A DNA stretch of 40,802 nucleotides from Deltaproteobacteria bacterium (GTDB lineage: Bacteria; Desulfobacterota; Desulfuromonadia; Geobacterales; Pseudopelobacteraceae): NCBI GenBank assembly GCA_021782545.1, contig JAJXUW010000005.1, forward strand, positions 1 through 40,802, given 5' to 3'. Every line of letters starts with the position of its first letter. The stretch's first letter is position 1. Below, piece after piece: positions 8,357-17,429 of the stretch. The position numbers and the translations under genes are program-made. Under the pieces are notes generated by a model. The model was not told the DNA's origin and did not search any database. It was given only the letters and a program-made list of their open reading frames with translations.

Positions 8357-11083
8357 ATGCCATTTCTCACCAATATCACCCCCGACTGGCTGGAGGCCCA
8401 GTACCGCCGCTGGCTGGAGGCGCCCGACCAGCTGGATCCGGTCTGGCAGGCCTTTTTCAGCGGCTATCAGCTTGCCGGGGAAGGATCCGGTCAAGCGGGG
8501 CCTGACCCGTCCAGCGGCCGCTGCCGCGACTGTTCGGCCAAACAGGCCGGGGTGGCGGCCCTGATCCGCCGCTACCGCGACATCGGCCACCTGCTGGCCT
8601 GCACCGACCCGTTCTCACCCTGCCCCATCTCCCACCCCCTGCTGGAGCTGGCCAACTTCGGCCTGGATGACGGCGACCTAGACACCGTCTTTATCCTCCC
8701 CAATTTTCACCTGCAGCAGGCGACCCTGCGCGAGATCATCGCCTCACTGCGGGCGACCTACTGCCGCTCCATCGGTGTTGAGTACCAGCATATCCAGGAA
8801 CCGGCCGAACGCCACTGGCTGCGTGACCGGATGGAGCCCACCGCCAACCGGACCGTCCTCGACCGGGCGGCCCAGACGGCGCTCCTGCGCACCTTGAGCG
8901 AGGCAGCCCTGTTCGAGGCGTTCCTGCACCGGCGCTTTGTCGGCCAGAAACGGTTCTCCCTTGAAGGGGGCGAGGCGCTGATCCCCTTTCTGGAGCAGGT
9001 GGTGCAGGCGGCACCGGCGGCCGGGGTGCAGGAGCTGGTGCTGGGGATGCCCCACCGCGGCCGGTTGAATGTGCTGGCCACCATCCTGGGCAAACCGCTG
9101 GCCACCATCTTTGCCGAGTTTGCCGACAACCTGGAGCTAGGTTTTGTGGGGGAGGGGGATGTAAAGTATCATAAGGGGTTCGACAGCGACCGGATGGTTG
9201 CCGACGGCGGCCGGCTGCACCTGACCCTGGCCTTCAACCCAAGCCACCTGGAGGCGGTTAATCCGGTGGTGGAGGGGAAATGCCGTGCCCGTCAGGACCG
9301 GCGCGGCCCGGATGGCCGCCGGCAGGTGCTGCCGGTGCTGATCCATGGTGATGCGGCCTTCAGCGGCCAGGGGCTGGTGGCCGAGACCCTGAACCTCTCC
9401 CAGCTGGAGGGGTACGGCACCGGCGGCACCATCCATCTGGTGCTGAACAACCAGATCGGCTTTACCACCCTGCCGGTGGATGCCCGTTCCACCCGCTACG
9501 CCACCGATCTGGCCAAGATGCTGATGGTGCCGGTGTTTCACGTCCACGGTGAAGACCCCGAGGCGGTGGTCCACCTGGCCCGGCTGGCCCTGGACTACCG
9601 GCAGACCTTCGGCCGCGACACGGTGGTGGAGATCATCTGCTACCGCCGCCACGGCCACAACGAAGGGGACGAACCGGCCTTTACCCAGCCGCTGATGTAC
9701 GAGTGGATCAGGCAGCATCCCCCGGTGCACACCCTCTATGGGCACAAGCTGGTTGCCGACGGCCTCGATGCTGCCATCCCGGCCGCCCTGGAACAGGAGA
9801 TCGACCATCGCCTGCAGGCCGCCTACGGGTCACCGGCCGAGCCGGTGGGGCTCGGCTTCAGCTCCGCATGGCACGGCATCCAGCGCGACTACACGCCGGT
9901 CAGCGTGATGACCGCCATCCCCCGGCAACGGCTGATGGCGCTGTCCCAGCAGTTGGCCACCCTGCCGGACGGATTCAGCCCCCATCCCAAGATCGCGACG
10001 TTGCTGAACAAACGGCTGGAGGCGGTGCAAAACGGCGCCGGTATCGACTGGGGAAACGCCGAGACCCTGGCCTACGCCACCCTGCTTGCGGAAGGGATTC
10101 CGGTGCGGCTCTCCGGTCAGGACAGCCGGCGTGGCACCTTCAACCACCGTCACGCCGTGCTGCACGATAGCACAACCGGCGCGACCCACACGCCGCTGGC
10201 CGTACTACCGGCGGCCAACGCCCCCTTTGCGGCCTACGACAGCCTGCTTTCGGAAGCCGCGGTGCTGGGGTTCGAGTACGGCTATTCCGTAACCTCGCCC
10301 CACCAGTTGGTGCTCTGGGAGGCCCAGTTCGGTGACTTCGCCAACGGCGCCCAGGTAATCATCGACCAGTTCATCGCCGCCGGCGCCACCAAATGGGACC
10401 GTTCCTGCGGCCTGGTGCTGCTCCTGCCCCACGGCTACGAAGGACAGGGGGCGGAACACTCCAGCGCCAGGATCGAGCGCTATCTGCAACTCTGCGCCGA
10501 AGGCAACCTGCTGGTGGCCAACCCCTCCACGCCGGCCCAACTGTTTCATCTGCTGCGGCGCCAAGTGCACCTGCCGTTCCGCAACCCGCTGGTGGTATTC
10601 ACCCCCAAGAGCCTGCTACGCCACCCACGCTGCGTCTCCAACCTGGATGAGCTGACAGACGGCTCTTTCAGGGAGCTGCTGTTGGAAGCGCCTCCGCTGC
10701 AGGCCATCACCACGGTGCTCGTCTGCAGCGGCAAGGTCTACTACGACCTGCTCGAAGAACGGGAGCGGCACCGGCGCGACGATGTGGCCCTCATCAGACT
10801 GGAGCAGCTCTACCCCCTGCGGGAAGACCTGCTCGCCGAGGCACGTATGCGCTACGCCGGGGTGACGGACTGGCGCTGGGTGCAGGAAGAGCCGGCCAAC
10901 ATGGGGGCCTGGAGCTTCCTGCAACCCGAACTGACGCGACTTTTTGCACGCGAGCTGCGCTATATCGGCCGCCCGGCGGCGGCGGCCCCGGCCACCGGTT
11001 CCCACCGCCAGCACGGCGCGGAACAGGCGGCCCTGGTGGCGGCGGCCTTTGCGCCGCCCCAGACCGCCAGCCAGCCGGCATGA
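8357..11083 (+). CDS. sucA: 2-oxoglutarate dehydrogenase E1 component
   Basis: The 908-residue thiamine-diphosphate enzyme decarboxylates 2-oxoglutarate and transfers the succinyl group to lipoyl-E2 in the TCA cycle. The N-terminus (FLTNITPDWLEAQYRRWL) is the short E2-interaction segment of E1o proteins. Signatures include MPHRGRLNVLA, FNPSHLEAVNPVVEGKCRARQD, the ThDP/Mg motif GDAAFSGQGLVAETLNLSQL followed by LNNQIGFTT, CYRRHGHNEGDEPAFTQPLMY and HGYEGQGAEHSSARIER. The ATG at 8357 has only a weak ribosome site (CGAGAC). The E2 gene begins 13 nt after the stop. Many Geobacter-like bacteria also use a ferredoxin-linked 2-oxoglutarate oxidoreductase, so this NAD-linked complex may be an alternative route; that is inference. 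Confidence 0.96.
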   Translation: MPFLTNITPDWLEAQYRRWLEAPDQLDPVWQAFFSGYQLAGEGSGQAGPDPSSGRCRDCSAKQAGVAALIRRYRDIGHLLACTDPFSPCPISHPLLELANFGLDDGDLDTVFILPNFHLQQATLREIIASLRATYCRSIGVEYQHIQEPAERHWLRDRMEPTANRTVLDRAAQTALLRTLSEAALFEAFLHRRFVGQKRFSLEGGEALIPFLEQVVQAAPAAGVQELVLGMPHRGRLNVLATILGKPLATIFAEFADNLELGFVGEGDVKYHKGFDSDRMVADGGRLHLTLAFNPSHLEAVNPVVEGKCRARQDRRGPDGRRQVLPVLIHGDAAFSGQGLVAETLNLSQLEGYGTGGTIHLVLNNQIGFTTLPVDARSTRYATDLAKMLMVPVFHVHGEDPEAVVHLARLALDYRQTFGRDTVVEIICYRRHGHNEGDEPAFTQPLMYEWIRQHPPVHTLYGHKLVADGLDAAIPAALEQEIDHRLQAAYGSPAEPVGLGFSSAWHGIQRDYTPVSVMTAIPRQRLMALSQQLATLPDGFSPHPKIATLLNKRLEAVQNGAGIDWGNAETLAYATLLAEGIPVRLSGQDSRRGTFNHRHAVLHDSTTGATHTPLAVLPAANAPFAAYDSLLSEAAVLGFEYGYSVTSPHQLVLWEAQFGDFANGAQVIIDQFIAAGATKWDRSCGLVLLLPHGYEGQGAEHSSARIERYLQLCAEGNLLVANPSTPAQLFHLLRRQVHLPFRNPLVVFTPKSLLRHPRCVSNLDELTDGSFRELLLEAPPLQAITTVLVCSGKVYYDLLEERERHRRDDVALIRLEQLYPLREDLLAEARMRYAGVTDWRWVQEEPANMGAWSFLQPELTRLFARELRYIGRPAAAAPATGSHRQHGAEQAALVAAAFAPPQTASQPA

Positions 11084-11096
11084 AACGAGGTGTGGT

Positions 11097-12278
11097 ATGG
11101 AGATAACCGTTCCCGCTGTGGGTGAATCGGTCTTCGAGGCCTTGGTGGCCCTGTGGCGCAAAGAGGACGGCGCGGCAGTGCGGCGCGATGAGGTGCTGTG
11201 CGAGCTTGAGACCGACAAGATCACCTTCGAACTCCAGGCCGAGGCCGCTGGCATCCTGCATATCACGGTACCGGCCGGCCAGACGGTAAAGATCGGTGCG
11301 GTCATCGGCAGCATTGAGGATGCAGGCGCCGCTGCAGCCACGAAGCCAACGGGGCCTACCGTCGCAGCCCCGCCACCCTTCGTCATGCCGGCGGCCCGCA
11401 AGCTGGCCGCCGAACAGGGGATCGATCCGGCCTCTCTTTCCGAAACCGGCACGGGGGGACGGGTCACCGTGGCGGATGTGCAGCACGCCTTGGCCGGGCA
11501 GACGCCTCCTGCTGCCGCTCCCATCGCACCACAACCGGCGCCGCCCCGCACCGGGCACCCACCGGCAGAACCAGAAAAAAACCGCAGCCGACGGGTGCCG
11601 ATGACGCCGATCCGCCGCCGGATCGCCGAGCGTCTGCTGCAGGCGCGCCAGCAGACCGCCATGCTGACCACCTTCAACGAGGTGGAGATGTCACGGGTCA
11701 TGGCTCTGCGCAGCCAGTACCAAGAGGTGTTCCGCCAGCGGCACCAGGTATCCCTCGGGCTGATGTCGTTCTTCGTCAAGGCCTCGGTGGAGGCGCTCAG
11801 GGAGTTTCCGGAGGTAAACGCCTCCCTCGACGGCGACGACATCGTCTATCACGACTTCTACGACCTGGGGATCGCCATCGGCGCGGAAAAAGGGCTGGTG
11901 GTGCCGGTGGTGCGGGATGCCGACCGGCTCCGTTTCCACGAGATCGAGCAGCAGATCGCCGACTATGGGCGCAAGGTTACGGAGAACCGGCTGACCATCG
12001 CCGATCTGGAGGGGGGCACCTTCACCATCTCGAACGGCGGGGTCTACGGCTCGCTGCTCTCCACGCCGATCATCAACCCGCCCCAGAGCGCAGTACTGGG
12101 GATGCACGCCATCCAGAACCGGCCGGTGGAGCGGGACGGCCAGATCGTGCTGCGGCCGATGATGTATCTGGCCCTCTCCTACGATCACCGGATCATCGAT
12201 GGCCGGACGGCGGTACAGTTCCTGAAGCGGGTCTGCACGCTGGTGGCCGAACCTGACGAACTGTTTCTCGAAGTATAA
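11097..12278 (+). CDS. sucB: 2-oxoglutarate dehydrogenase E2, dihydrolipoyl succinyltransferase
   Basis: Started at ATG 11097 the protein has 393 residues; the ORF-track start at 10944 is inside sucA. Domains in order: lipoyl domain (1-75) with lipoyl-lysine 41 in ELETDKITFEL; an Ala/Pro/Thr-rich linker; peripheral subunit-binding domain about 98-135 (MPAARKLAAEQGID, TGTGGRVTVADV); a second Pro-rich linker; and the catalytic domain from about residue 165, starting RRVPMTPIRRRIAERL and ending with the acyltransferase motif SYDHRIIDGR. VGESVFEA and the motif set favour succinyl- over acetyltransferase, as does the adjacent E1o gene. It forms the core of the complex. Only one lipoyl domain is present, normal for SucB. 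Confidence 0.96.
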   Translation: MEITVPAVGESVFEALVALWRKEDGAAVRRDEVLCELETDKITFELQAEAAGILHITVPAGQTVKIGAVIGSIEDAGAAAATKPTGPTVAAPPPFVMPAARKLAAEQGIDPASLSETGTGGRVTVADVQHALAGQTPPAAAPIAPQPAPPRTGHPPAEPEKNRSRRVPMTPIRRRIAERLLQARQQTAMLTTFNEVEMSRVMALRSQYQEVFRQRHQVSLGLMSFFVKASVEALREFPEVNASLDGDDIVYHDFYDLGIAIGAEKGLVVPVVRDADRLRFHEIEQQIADYGRKVTENRLTIADLEGGTFTISNGGVYGSLLSTPIINPPQSAVLGMHAIQNRPVERDGQIVLRPMMYLALSYDHRIIDGRTAVQFLKRVCTLVAEPDELFLEV

Positions 12279-12289
12279 CGGAGGAGACC

Positions 12290-13708
12290 ATGACAGAAAC
12301 CTACGACCTGGTGGTGATCGGCGCCGGACCGGGCGGCTACGTGGCGGCGATCCGGGCGCGACAGCTGGGGATGACCGTGGCGGTGGTGGAAAAACGGGCC
12401 GCCCTTGGCGGGGTCTGCCTGAACGAGGGCTGCATCCCCAGCAAGGCGCTCCTGGATTCATCGGAGCTATTCGCCCAGATCAGGGACAAGGCGGCTGGCC
12501 ACGGCATTATGGTGGAACCGCCCCGTCTGGAGCTTGCCCGGATGCAAGAACGCAAGCGGGAGGTAGTGGGGAAGCTGACCGAGGGCATCGCCTTTCTATT
12601 CAAGAAGAACGGCATCACCCGGCTGACCGGCACCGCCAGCCTGGCCGGGGTGGGGAGTGACGGCCTGATCGCCGTCAGCATCGCCGGCGACGACCCGGCC
12701 CAACCTGCCCGGTTGCAGGGACGACGAGTCCTGCTGGCAACCGGCAGCAGCGCCGTCGCCCTGCCAGGCATTCCGTTCGACGGCCGCCATGTAGTGGATG
12801 CCAGCGGAGCCCTGGCCTTCGAGCAGGTGCCCGAGCACCTCCTGGTGGTGGGGGCCGGCTACATCGGGCTTGAACTGGGGTCGGTCTGGCGGCGCCTGGG
12901 GGCGCGGGTGACGGTGGTGGAGACCCTGGCCAAGCCGCTGCCGGCAACCGATGGCCAGGTGGCCGACACCCTGGTGCGCAGCCTGAAGAAACAGGGGTTC
13001 AGCTTCAGGATGGAGACCAAAGCCGCCGGCCTTAAGCAGCAGGATGACGGCCTGGCCGTTGAGCTGGCAGGGCCGGCCGGCAACGAACAGGTACACTGCG
13101 ACCGGCTGCTGGTGGCAGCAGGACGCCGGCCGGTCACCGCCGGTCTGGGACTTGAGAATGTGGGGCTCACCGTGGGCGTCGACGGGCGGCTCACGGTGGA
13201 TGAACAGTATGCCACCAGTGTGCCGGGTATCTTCGCCATCGGCGATCTGGTGGCGGGACCGATGCTGGCCCACAAGGCCTCGGAAGAAGGGGTGGTCTGC
13301 GTGGAACGGATGGCTGGCCAGGCCTCCCGGGTAGCGTACGACTGCCTGCCCGGCGTGGTCTACACCTGGCCCGAGGCGGCCGGTGTCGGCAGGACCGAGG
13401 AGCAGCTCAAGGCGTCGGGCCGCCCCTACCTGACGGGCCGGTTCAACTTCAGCGCCAACGGCCGGGCCCGCTGTATGGATGAGGGGGAGGGATTTGTCAA
13501 ACTGCTGGCCGATGCCGAGAGCGGCCGGATCGAGGGGGTCCATATCATCGGCCCACGGGCCTCGGACCTCATCGCCGAGGCGGTGACCGCCATGACCTAC
13601 GGCGCCACGGCCCAGGATCTGGCCATGACCTTCCACGGCCATCCAACCCTGGCCGAGGCCCTGAAGGAGGCCGCCCTGGACGCCCACAAGCAGGCCATCC
13701 ACGCCTGA
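12290..13708 (+). CDS. lpdA: Dihydrolipoyl dehydrogenase (E3)
   Basis: This 472-residue FAD flavoprotein reoxidises dihydrolipoamide on E2 with NAD. Seen features: the FAD-binding GAGPGGYVAA (11-20), redox-active disulfide Cys43/Cys48 in GGVCLNEGCIPSKALL, NAD-binding VVGAGYIGLELGSVW, the second FAD contact AIGDLVAGPMLAHKASEEG, and the C-terminal interface with catalytic His in FHGHPTLAEALKEA. It begins 11 nt after sucB, with GGAGGAGACC before the ATG, so E1, E2 and E3 form one operon. The dedicated E3 copy suggests specificity for this complex, though Lpd proteins are often shared with pyruvate dehydrogenase or the glycine cleavage system. Confidence 0.96.
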   Translation: MTETYDLVVIGAGPGGYVAAIRARQLGMTVAVVEKRAALGGVCLNEGCIPSKALLDSSELFAQIRDKAAGHGIMVEPPRLELARMQERKREVVGKLTEGIAFLFKKNGITRLTGTASLAGVGSDGLIAVSIAGDDPAQPARLQGRRVLLATGSSAVALPGIPFDGRHVVDASGALAFEQVPEHLLVVGAGYIGLELGSVWRRLGARVTVVETLAKPLPATDGQVADTLVRSLKKQGFSFRMETKAAGLKQQDDGLAVELAGPAGNEQVHCDRLLVAAGRRPVTAGLGLENVGLTVGVDGRLTVDEQYATSVPGIFAIGDLVAGPMLAHKASEEGVVCVERMAGQASRVAYDCLPGVVYTWPEAAGVGRTEEQLKASGRPYLTGRFNFSANGRARCMDEGEGFVKLLADAESGRIEGVHIIGPRASDLIAEAVTAMTYGATAQDLAMTFHGHPTLAEALKEAALDAHKQAIHA

Positions 13709-13714
13709 TTCCAT

Positions 13715-13743
13715 TTGCCGCCCGCCGGCAGATGTTCTATACT
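13715..13743 (+). promoter_or_regulatory. Probable sigma-70 promoter of cbiET
   Basis: TTGCCG, a 17-nt spacer and TATACT (five of six -10 bases) lie between lpdA and cbiET, with transcription expected near 13750, about 30 nt before the ATG at 13781. This suggests the cobalamin genes are transcribed independently of the sucAB-lpdA operon. No cobalamin riboswitch fits in the 72-nt gap. Confidence 0.5.
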
Positions 13744-13780
13744 GTCGTCGCAGAACGGTTTGAAGCTACGGGGGGCCTAT

Positions 13781-15001
13781 ATGGCACAGGAAACCATCTA
13801 TCTGATCGGGGCCGGCATCGAAGGCCAGGAAGGGGTCAGCGCCAAGGCGCGGGAGCTCATCGCCGGGTCAGGCCTCTTGGTCGGCCGGCAGCGGCACCTG
13901 GACCGCTTTGCGGATTTTGGCGGTGAAAAGGTGGTGCTGCCTGAACTGCCGGCCCTGCTGGAGCTCTTGAAAAACACCGACAAGCAGGCCGTGGTGCTGG
14001 CCTCCGGCGATCCCAACTTCTTCGGGGTGGCCCGCTTTCTCTTGCGCAACCTGCCCAAAGAACGGCTGGAAATCTTCGCCAACGTCACCAGCATGCAGTA
14101 CGCCTTTGCCCGGATCAAGGAACCGTGGGACGACGCCATCTTCCTGTCGGTCCATGGCCGGGGGATGGGACGGGTCATTGACAAGATCGTGGCCTCGGAG
14201 AAGGCCTGCATCCTGACCGACCCGGTCAACACCCCGGCGGCCATCGCCCGCGAGCTTCTGGACCGGGGGGCAGAAGGGTACGAGGCCTGGGTCTGCGAAA
14301 ACCTGGGATTGCCCGGCGAAAAATTTACCCGCACCGATGTCAAGGGGCTGCTGCAGCTCACCCCTTCCGACCTGAACCTGCTGATCCTGATCCGCACCTG
14401 GGAACCGACCCTTACCAACTACCCCCTGATCGGCATCGATGATGAGGAGTTCGCCACCATCAAAAAACTGATCACCAAGCAGGAGGTGCGGGCGGTCACC
14501 CTGGCCAAGCTGCAGCTCCAGAACGACCTGGTGCTGTGGGACATCGGCGCGGGATCCGGGTCGGTCTCCATCGAGGCCTCCAACCTGATGCCCAACGGCA
14601 AACTGTTCGCCCTTGAAAAGAACCCCCAGTGCGTGGCGCACCTGCGGGAGAACCTGGCCAAATTCTGCGCCCACAACGTCAAGCTGGTGGAGGCCTGCGC
14701 ACCGGAGGGACTGGAGGATCTGCCCGACCCGGACCGGGTCTTTATCGGCGGCGCCGGCGGCAGCCTGGAGGAGATCGTCGAGCAGGTGGATCGCCGTCTG
14801 AAGGGGGGCGGTCTGATTGTGCTCAATGCCGTGACCCTGGACACCCTGGGCCGGTCGGTGGAGCTGTTGGAGTATCACGGCTATCAGGTGGAGGTGGCCT
14901 GCATCAACGTGGCCCGTACCCGCCCGCTTACCGAGTACAAGCTGTTCGAGGCCCAAAATCCGATCTACATCATCTCGGCCGCCAAACCGGGGGCAGCATG
15001 A
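13781..15001 (+). CDS. cbiET: Bifunctional cobalt-precorrin-7 C5-methyltransferase / C15-methyltransferase-decarboxylase (CbiE-CbiT fusion)
   Basis: The 406-residue protein joins two cobalamin enzymes. Residues 1-200 are a CbiE tetrapyrrole methylase (IYLIGAGIEGQEGVSAKARELI, VLASGDPNFFGVARFLL, SVHGRG), which methylates C5. Residues 230-400 are a CbiT class I methyltransferase with SAM motif LWDIGAGSGSVSIEASNL and the segment DRVFIGGAGGSLEEIVEQV, which methylates C15 and removes the C12 acetate. The ATG at 13781 is chosen because family homology starts there (MAQETIYLIG); the ORF-track start at 13715 overlaps the promoter. The next gene, for an earlier step, overlaps by 4 bp. Such fusions (CobL-like) are common. 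Other cobalamin genes must lie elsewhere. Confidence 0.93.
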   Translation: MAQETIYLIGAGIEGQEGVSAKARELIAGSGLLVGRQRHLDRFADFGGEKVVLPELPALLELLKNTDKQAVVLASGDPNFFGVARFLLRNLPKERLEIFANVTSMQYAFARIKEPWDDAIFLSVHGRGMGRVIDKIVASEKACILTDPVNTPAAIARELLDRGAEGYEAWVCENLGLPGEKFTRTDVKGLLQLTPSDLNLLILIRTWEPTLTNYPLIGIDDEEFATIKKLITKQEVRAVTLAKLQLQNDLVLWDIGAGSGSVSIEASNLMPNGKLFALEKNPQCVAHLRENLAKFCAHNVKLVEACAPEGLEDLPDPDRVFIGGAGGSLEEIVEQVDRRLKGGGLIVLNAVTLDTLGRSVELLEYHGYQVEVACINVARTRPLTEYKLFEAQNPIYIISAAKPGAA

Positions 15002-15705
15002 GCCGGCTGTTTCTGGTGGGGGTCGGCCCCGGTGACCCGGAACTGCTGACCCGCAAGGCGGAACGGGTGCTGCGGGAGGTGGATGTGATCGCCGCCCCGG
15101 TCACCGCCCCCAGCGAATCCAGCCAGGCGCTGGGCATCGTACGGGAGTTCCTCGATGAACGGCGTCAGCACCTGCTGCCGCTGCTCTTCCCGATGTCCAG
15201 CGACCGGGCCACGCTGGAGCCCCACTGGCAGGAGGCCTGCCGGCTAGTAGCCGAACGGGTGGACGCCGGCAAGACGGTGGCCTTCATCACCCTCGGTGAT
15301 CCCCTGTTTTACGCCACCTCCCTCTACCTGTTGGAGCGGATGCGCCAGGACTACCCGGAGGTGCCGGTTGAGGTGGTGCCGGGGGTCTCCAGCATCTCCG
15401 CCGCCGCCGCTGAGGGGAAGTTCACCCTGGCCGAAGGGGCCGAACGGCTGGCAGTGCTGCCGGCAACGGCCGGTGAGGCGGCTATCAGTGCGGCCCTGCA
15501 GCAGAACGACACGCTGGTGCTGCTCAAGGTCAAACCGGCCTTTGGCGCGGTCATGGCCCTACTTGACGCCTATCCCGATGCCCGGCTCTTGTTTGCTCAG
15601 CGGGTCGGCATGGCCGATCAGGTGATCCTCTCCGACCGGGCCGCCATCGCCAACCACCAGCCCGACTACCTGTCGCTTCTGATCGTCCGTCAAACCAAGC
15701 GCTGA
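14998..15705 (+). CDS. cbiL: Precorrin-2 (cobalt-factor II) C20-methyltransferase
   Basis: Started at ATG 14998, overlapping the cbiET stop as ATGA, the protein has 235 residues, the normal CbiL/CobI size; the ORF-track start at 14629 is inside cbiET. It shows the SAM-dependent tetrapyrrole methylase fold: LFLVGVGPGDPELLTRKAERVL at the N-terminus, VAFITLGDPLFYAT near residue 95, VVPGVSSISAAAAEGKFTLAEGAERLAVLP in the middle and a VGMADQVILSD tail. CbiL (CobI) adds the C20 methyl group in corrin ring synthesis. Whether the substrate is cobalt-loaded is not visible; the CbiE/CbiT-type neighbour and likely anaerobic host favour the early-cobalt route. Overlap with cbiET implies coupled expression. 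Confidence 0.93.
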   Translation: MSRLFLVGVGPGDPELLTRKAERVLREVDVIAAPVTAPSESSQALGIVREFLDERRQHLLPLLFPMSSDRATLEPHWQEACRLVAERVDAGKTVAFITLGDPLFYATSLYLLERMRQDYPEVPVEVVPGVSSISAAAAEGKFTLAEGAERLAVLPATAGEAAISAALQQNDTLVLLKVKPAFGAVMALLDAYPDARLLFAQRVGMADQVILSDRAAIANHQPDYLSLLIVRQTKR

Positions 15706-15776
15706 GCCACCCTGCCACGCCTCTGCCCCCTGCTGTCGGCAATATCTGCACACCCGCGCCATGGAGAACCGTTGTC

Positions 15777-17429
15777 ATGTCTGATCCCCTGATTCCCCAC
15801 ACACCATCAGCCTACGACTACCCGCTTTTGATCAAAAACCTGCTGTTCTGCCCGGTTATCGATAATCCGGATCAGGAGATCGTGTACCGTCACCACCGCT
15901 TCACCTACCGTTGTCTGCGCCAACGGGTGGCGCAACTGGCCAATGCCCTGGCCGGGCTCGGCGTCAAGCGGGGTGATACCGTAGCGGTGATGGACTGGGA
16001 TTCACACCGCTACCTGGAATGTTTCTTCGCGGTGCCGATGATCGGGGCGGTCCTGCACACCATCAATGTGCGGCTGTCGCCGGAACAGATCCTCTACACC
16101 ATCGACCATGCCGAAGACGACCTGCTGCTGGTTAACGGCGAATTCCTGCCGATACTGGAACAGATCAAGGGAAGGATCGAGCAGTCCGGCACGGTGCGTG
16201 GTTACGTGCTGATGAACGACGAACCAACACTCCCCGCAAGCAGCATCCCCTTTGCCGGCGAATACGAGGCCTTATTGGCCAAGGCAGCGACAACGTTCGA
16301 CTTCCCTGACTTCGATGAGAACACCCGCGCCACCACCTTTTACAGCACCGGCACCACCGGCCTGCCCAAAGGGGTCTACTTCAGCCATCGCCAGTTGGTG
16401 CTGCACACCATGGGCGTGATGGCCATGCTGGGGTCATCCGTGGGGCACGGCAGCTTCAACCGGCAGGATGTCTACATGCCGATCACGCCGATGTTCCACG
16501 TCCATGCCTGGGGCCTGCCGTACGTAGCCACCATGCTGGGAGTCAAGCAGGTCTATCCCGGCCGCTATCTGCCCGATGTCCTGCTTGAACTGCGGGAAAA
16601 GGAAGGGGTGACCTTCTCCCACTGCGTCCCCACCATCCTGCATATGCTCCTCAAGCACCCGCATGCGCAACGTCTGGACCTCTCCGGTTGGAAATTGATC
16701 ATCGGCGGGGCGTCCATGTCCAAGGCACTCTGCCTGGAGGCGATGCAGCGGGGAATTGACGTCTTTACCGGCTACGGCATGTCGGAGACCTGCCCGATAC
16801 TGACGATTGCCCATCTCACCCCTGAACTCCTGGAGCTTTCGCACGAAGAACAGGCCGAGATCCGTTGCAAGACCGGCCGCACCCTGCCGCTGGTGGATCT
16901 GCGGGTGGTGGACAGCCACTTGCAGGAACAACCCCGCGATGGCCGGAGCAGCGGAGAAATTGCGGTACGGGCTCCCTGGCTGACCCAAGGTTATCTCAAG
17001 GATTACAAGGCATCGGAACGGCTGTGGGAAGGTGGCTGGCTGCACACCGGCGATGTGGCGGTGCGGGACGGTCTGGGCTATGTCAAGATCACCGACCGTA
17101 CCAAAGACGTGCTCAAGGTGGCGGGTGAATGGGTATCATCGCTGGAGCTGGAAGATATCATCGCCCATCATCCTGCCGTGGCCGAGGTGGCGGTGATCGG
17201 GCAGCCCGATGAAAAATGGGGGGAACGGCCCCTGGCGCTGGTGGTCGCCAGGCCGGCAACGGCCCTGACGGAGAAGGAGCTCTCCCACCATGTCATGGCA
17301 TATGCCGAAAAAGGGATTATCAACAAGCAGGTCGTGCTGCTGAAGATCAAACTGGTAGATCAGATCGACAAGACCAGCGTCGGCAAGATCAACAAGGTGG
17401 CACTGCGCGAAAAGCACCTCACGCCATGA
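15777..17429 (+). CDS. AMP-dependent acyl-CoA ligase (medium/long-chain fatty acid type)
   Basis: The 550-residue enzyme belongs to the ANL superfamily, activating a carboxylic acid to an acyl-adenylate then an acyl-CoA. Motifs: the ATP-binding loop YSTGTTGLPKGVYFSH (189-204), FHVHAWGLPYVATM, the adenylate-binding GYGMSET, the hinge region GWLHTGDVAVRDGLGYVKITDR, and the C-terminal catalytic lysine in TSVGKINK (about 537). The hinge continues KDVLKVAGEWVSS where KSGGEWISS is more usual, a small departure. Closest in style to the fatty-acyl/alkyl-acid ligases of FadD-like group; the true substrate is unknown. Its stop overlaps the next gene by 4 bp. GGAG lies 11-14 nt before the ATG. Confidence 0.9.
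   Translation: MSDPLIPHTPSAYDYPLLIKNLLFCPVIDNPDQEIVYRHHRFTYRCLRQRVAQLANALAGLGVKRGDTVAVMDWDSHRYLECFFAVPMIGAVLHTINVRLSPEQILYTIDHAEDDLLLVNGEFLPILEQIKGRIEQSGTVRGYVLMNDEPTLPASSIPFAGEYEALLAKAATTFDFPDFDENTRATTFYSTGTTGLPKGVYFSHRQLVLHTMGVMAMLGSSVGHGSFNRQDVYMPITPMFHVHAWGLPYVATMLGVKQVYPGRYLPDVLLELREKEGVTFSHCVPTILHMLLKHPHAQRLDLSGWKLIIGGASMSKALCLEAMQRGIDVFTGYGMSETCPILTIAHLTPELLELSHEEQAEIRCKTGRTLPLVDLRVVDSHLQEQPRDGRSSGEIAVRAPWLTQGYLKDYKASERLWEGGWLHTGDVAVRDGLGYVKITDRTKDVLKVAGEWVSSLELEDIIAHHPAVAEVAVIGQPDEKWGERPLALVVARPATALTEKELSHHVMAYAEKGIINKQVVLLKIKLVDQIDKTSVGKINKVALREKHLTP

Noticed and set aside
10616-11842. 408-aa minus-strand ORF opposite sucA/sucB
   Set aside because: Low-complexity composition and antisense to two conserved genes; a shadow. 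The same applies to 12596-13714, 13868-14956, 4679-5620 and 30417-31499 on the minus strand.
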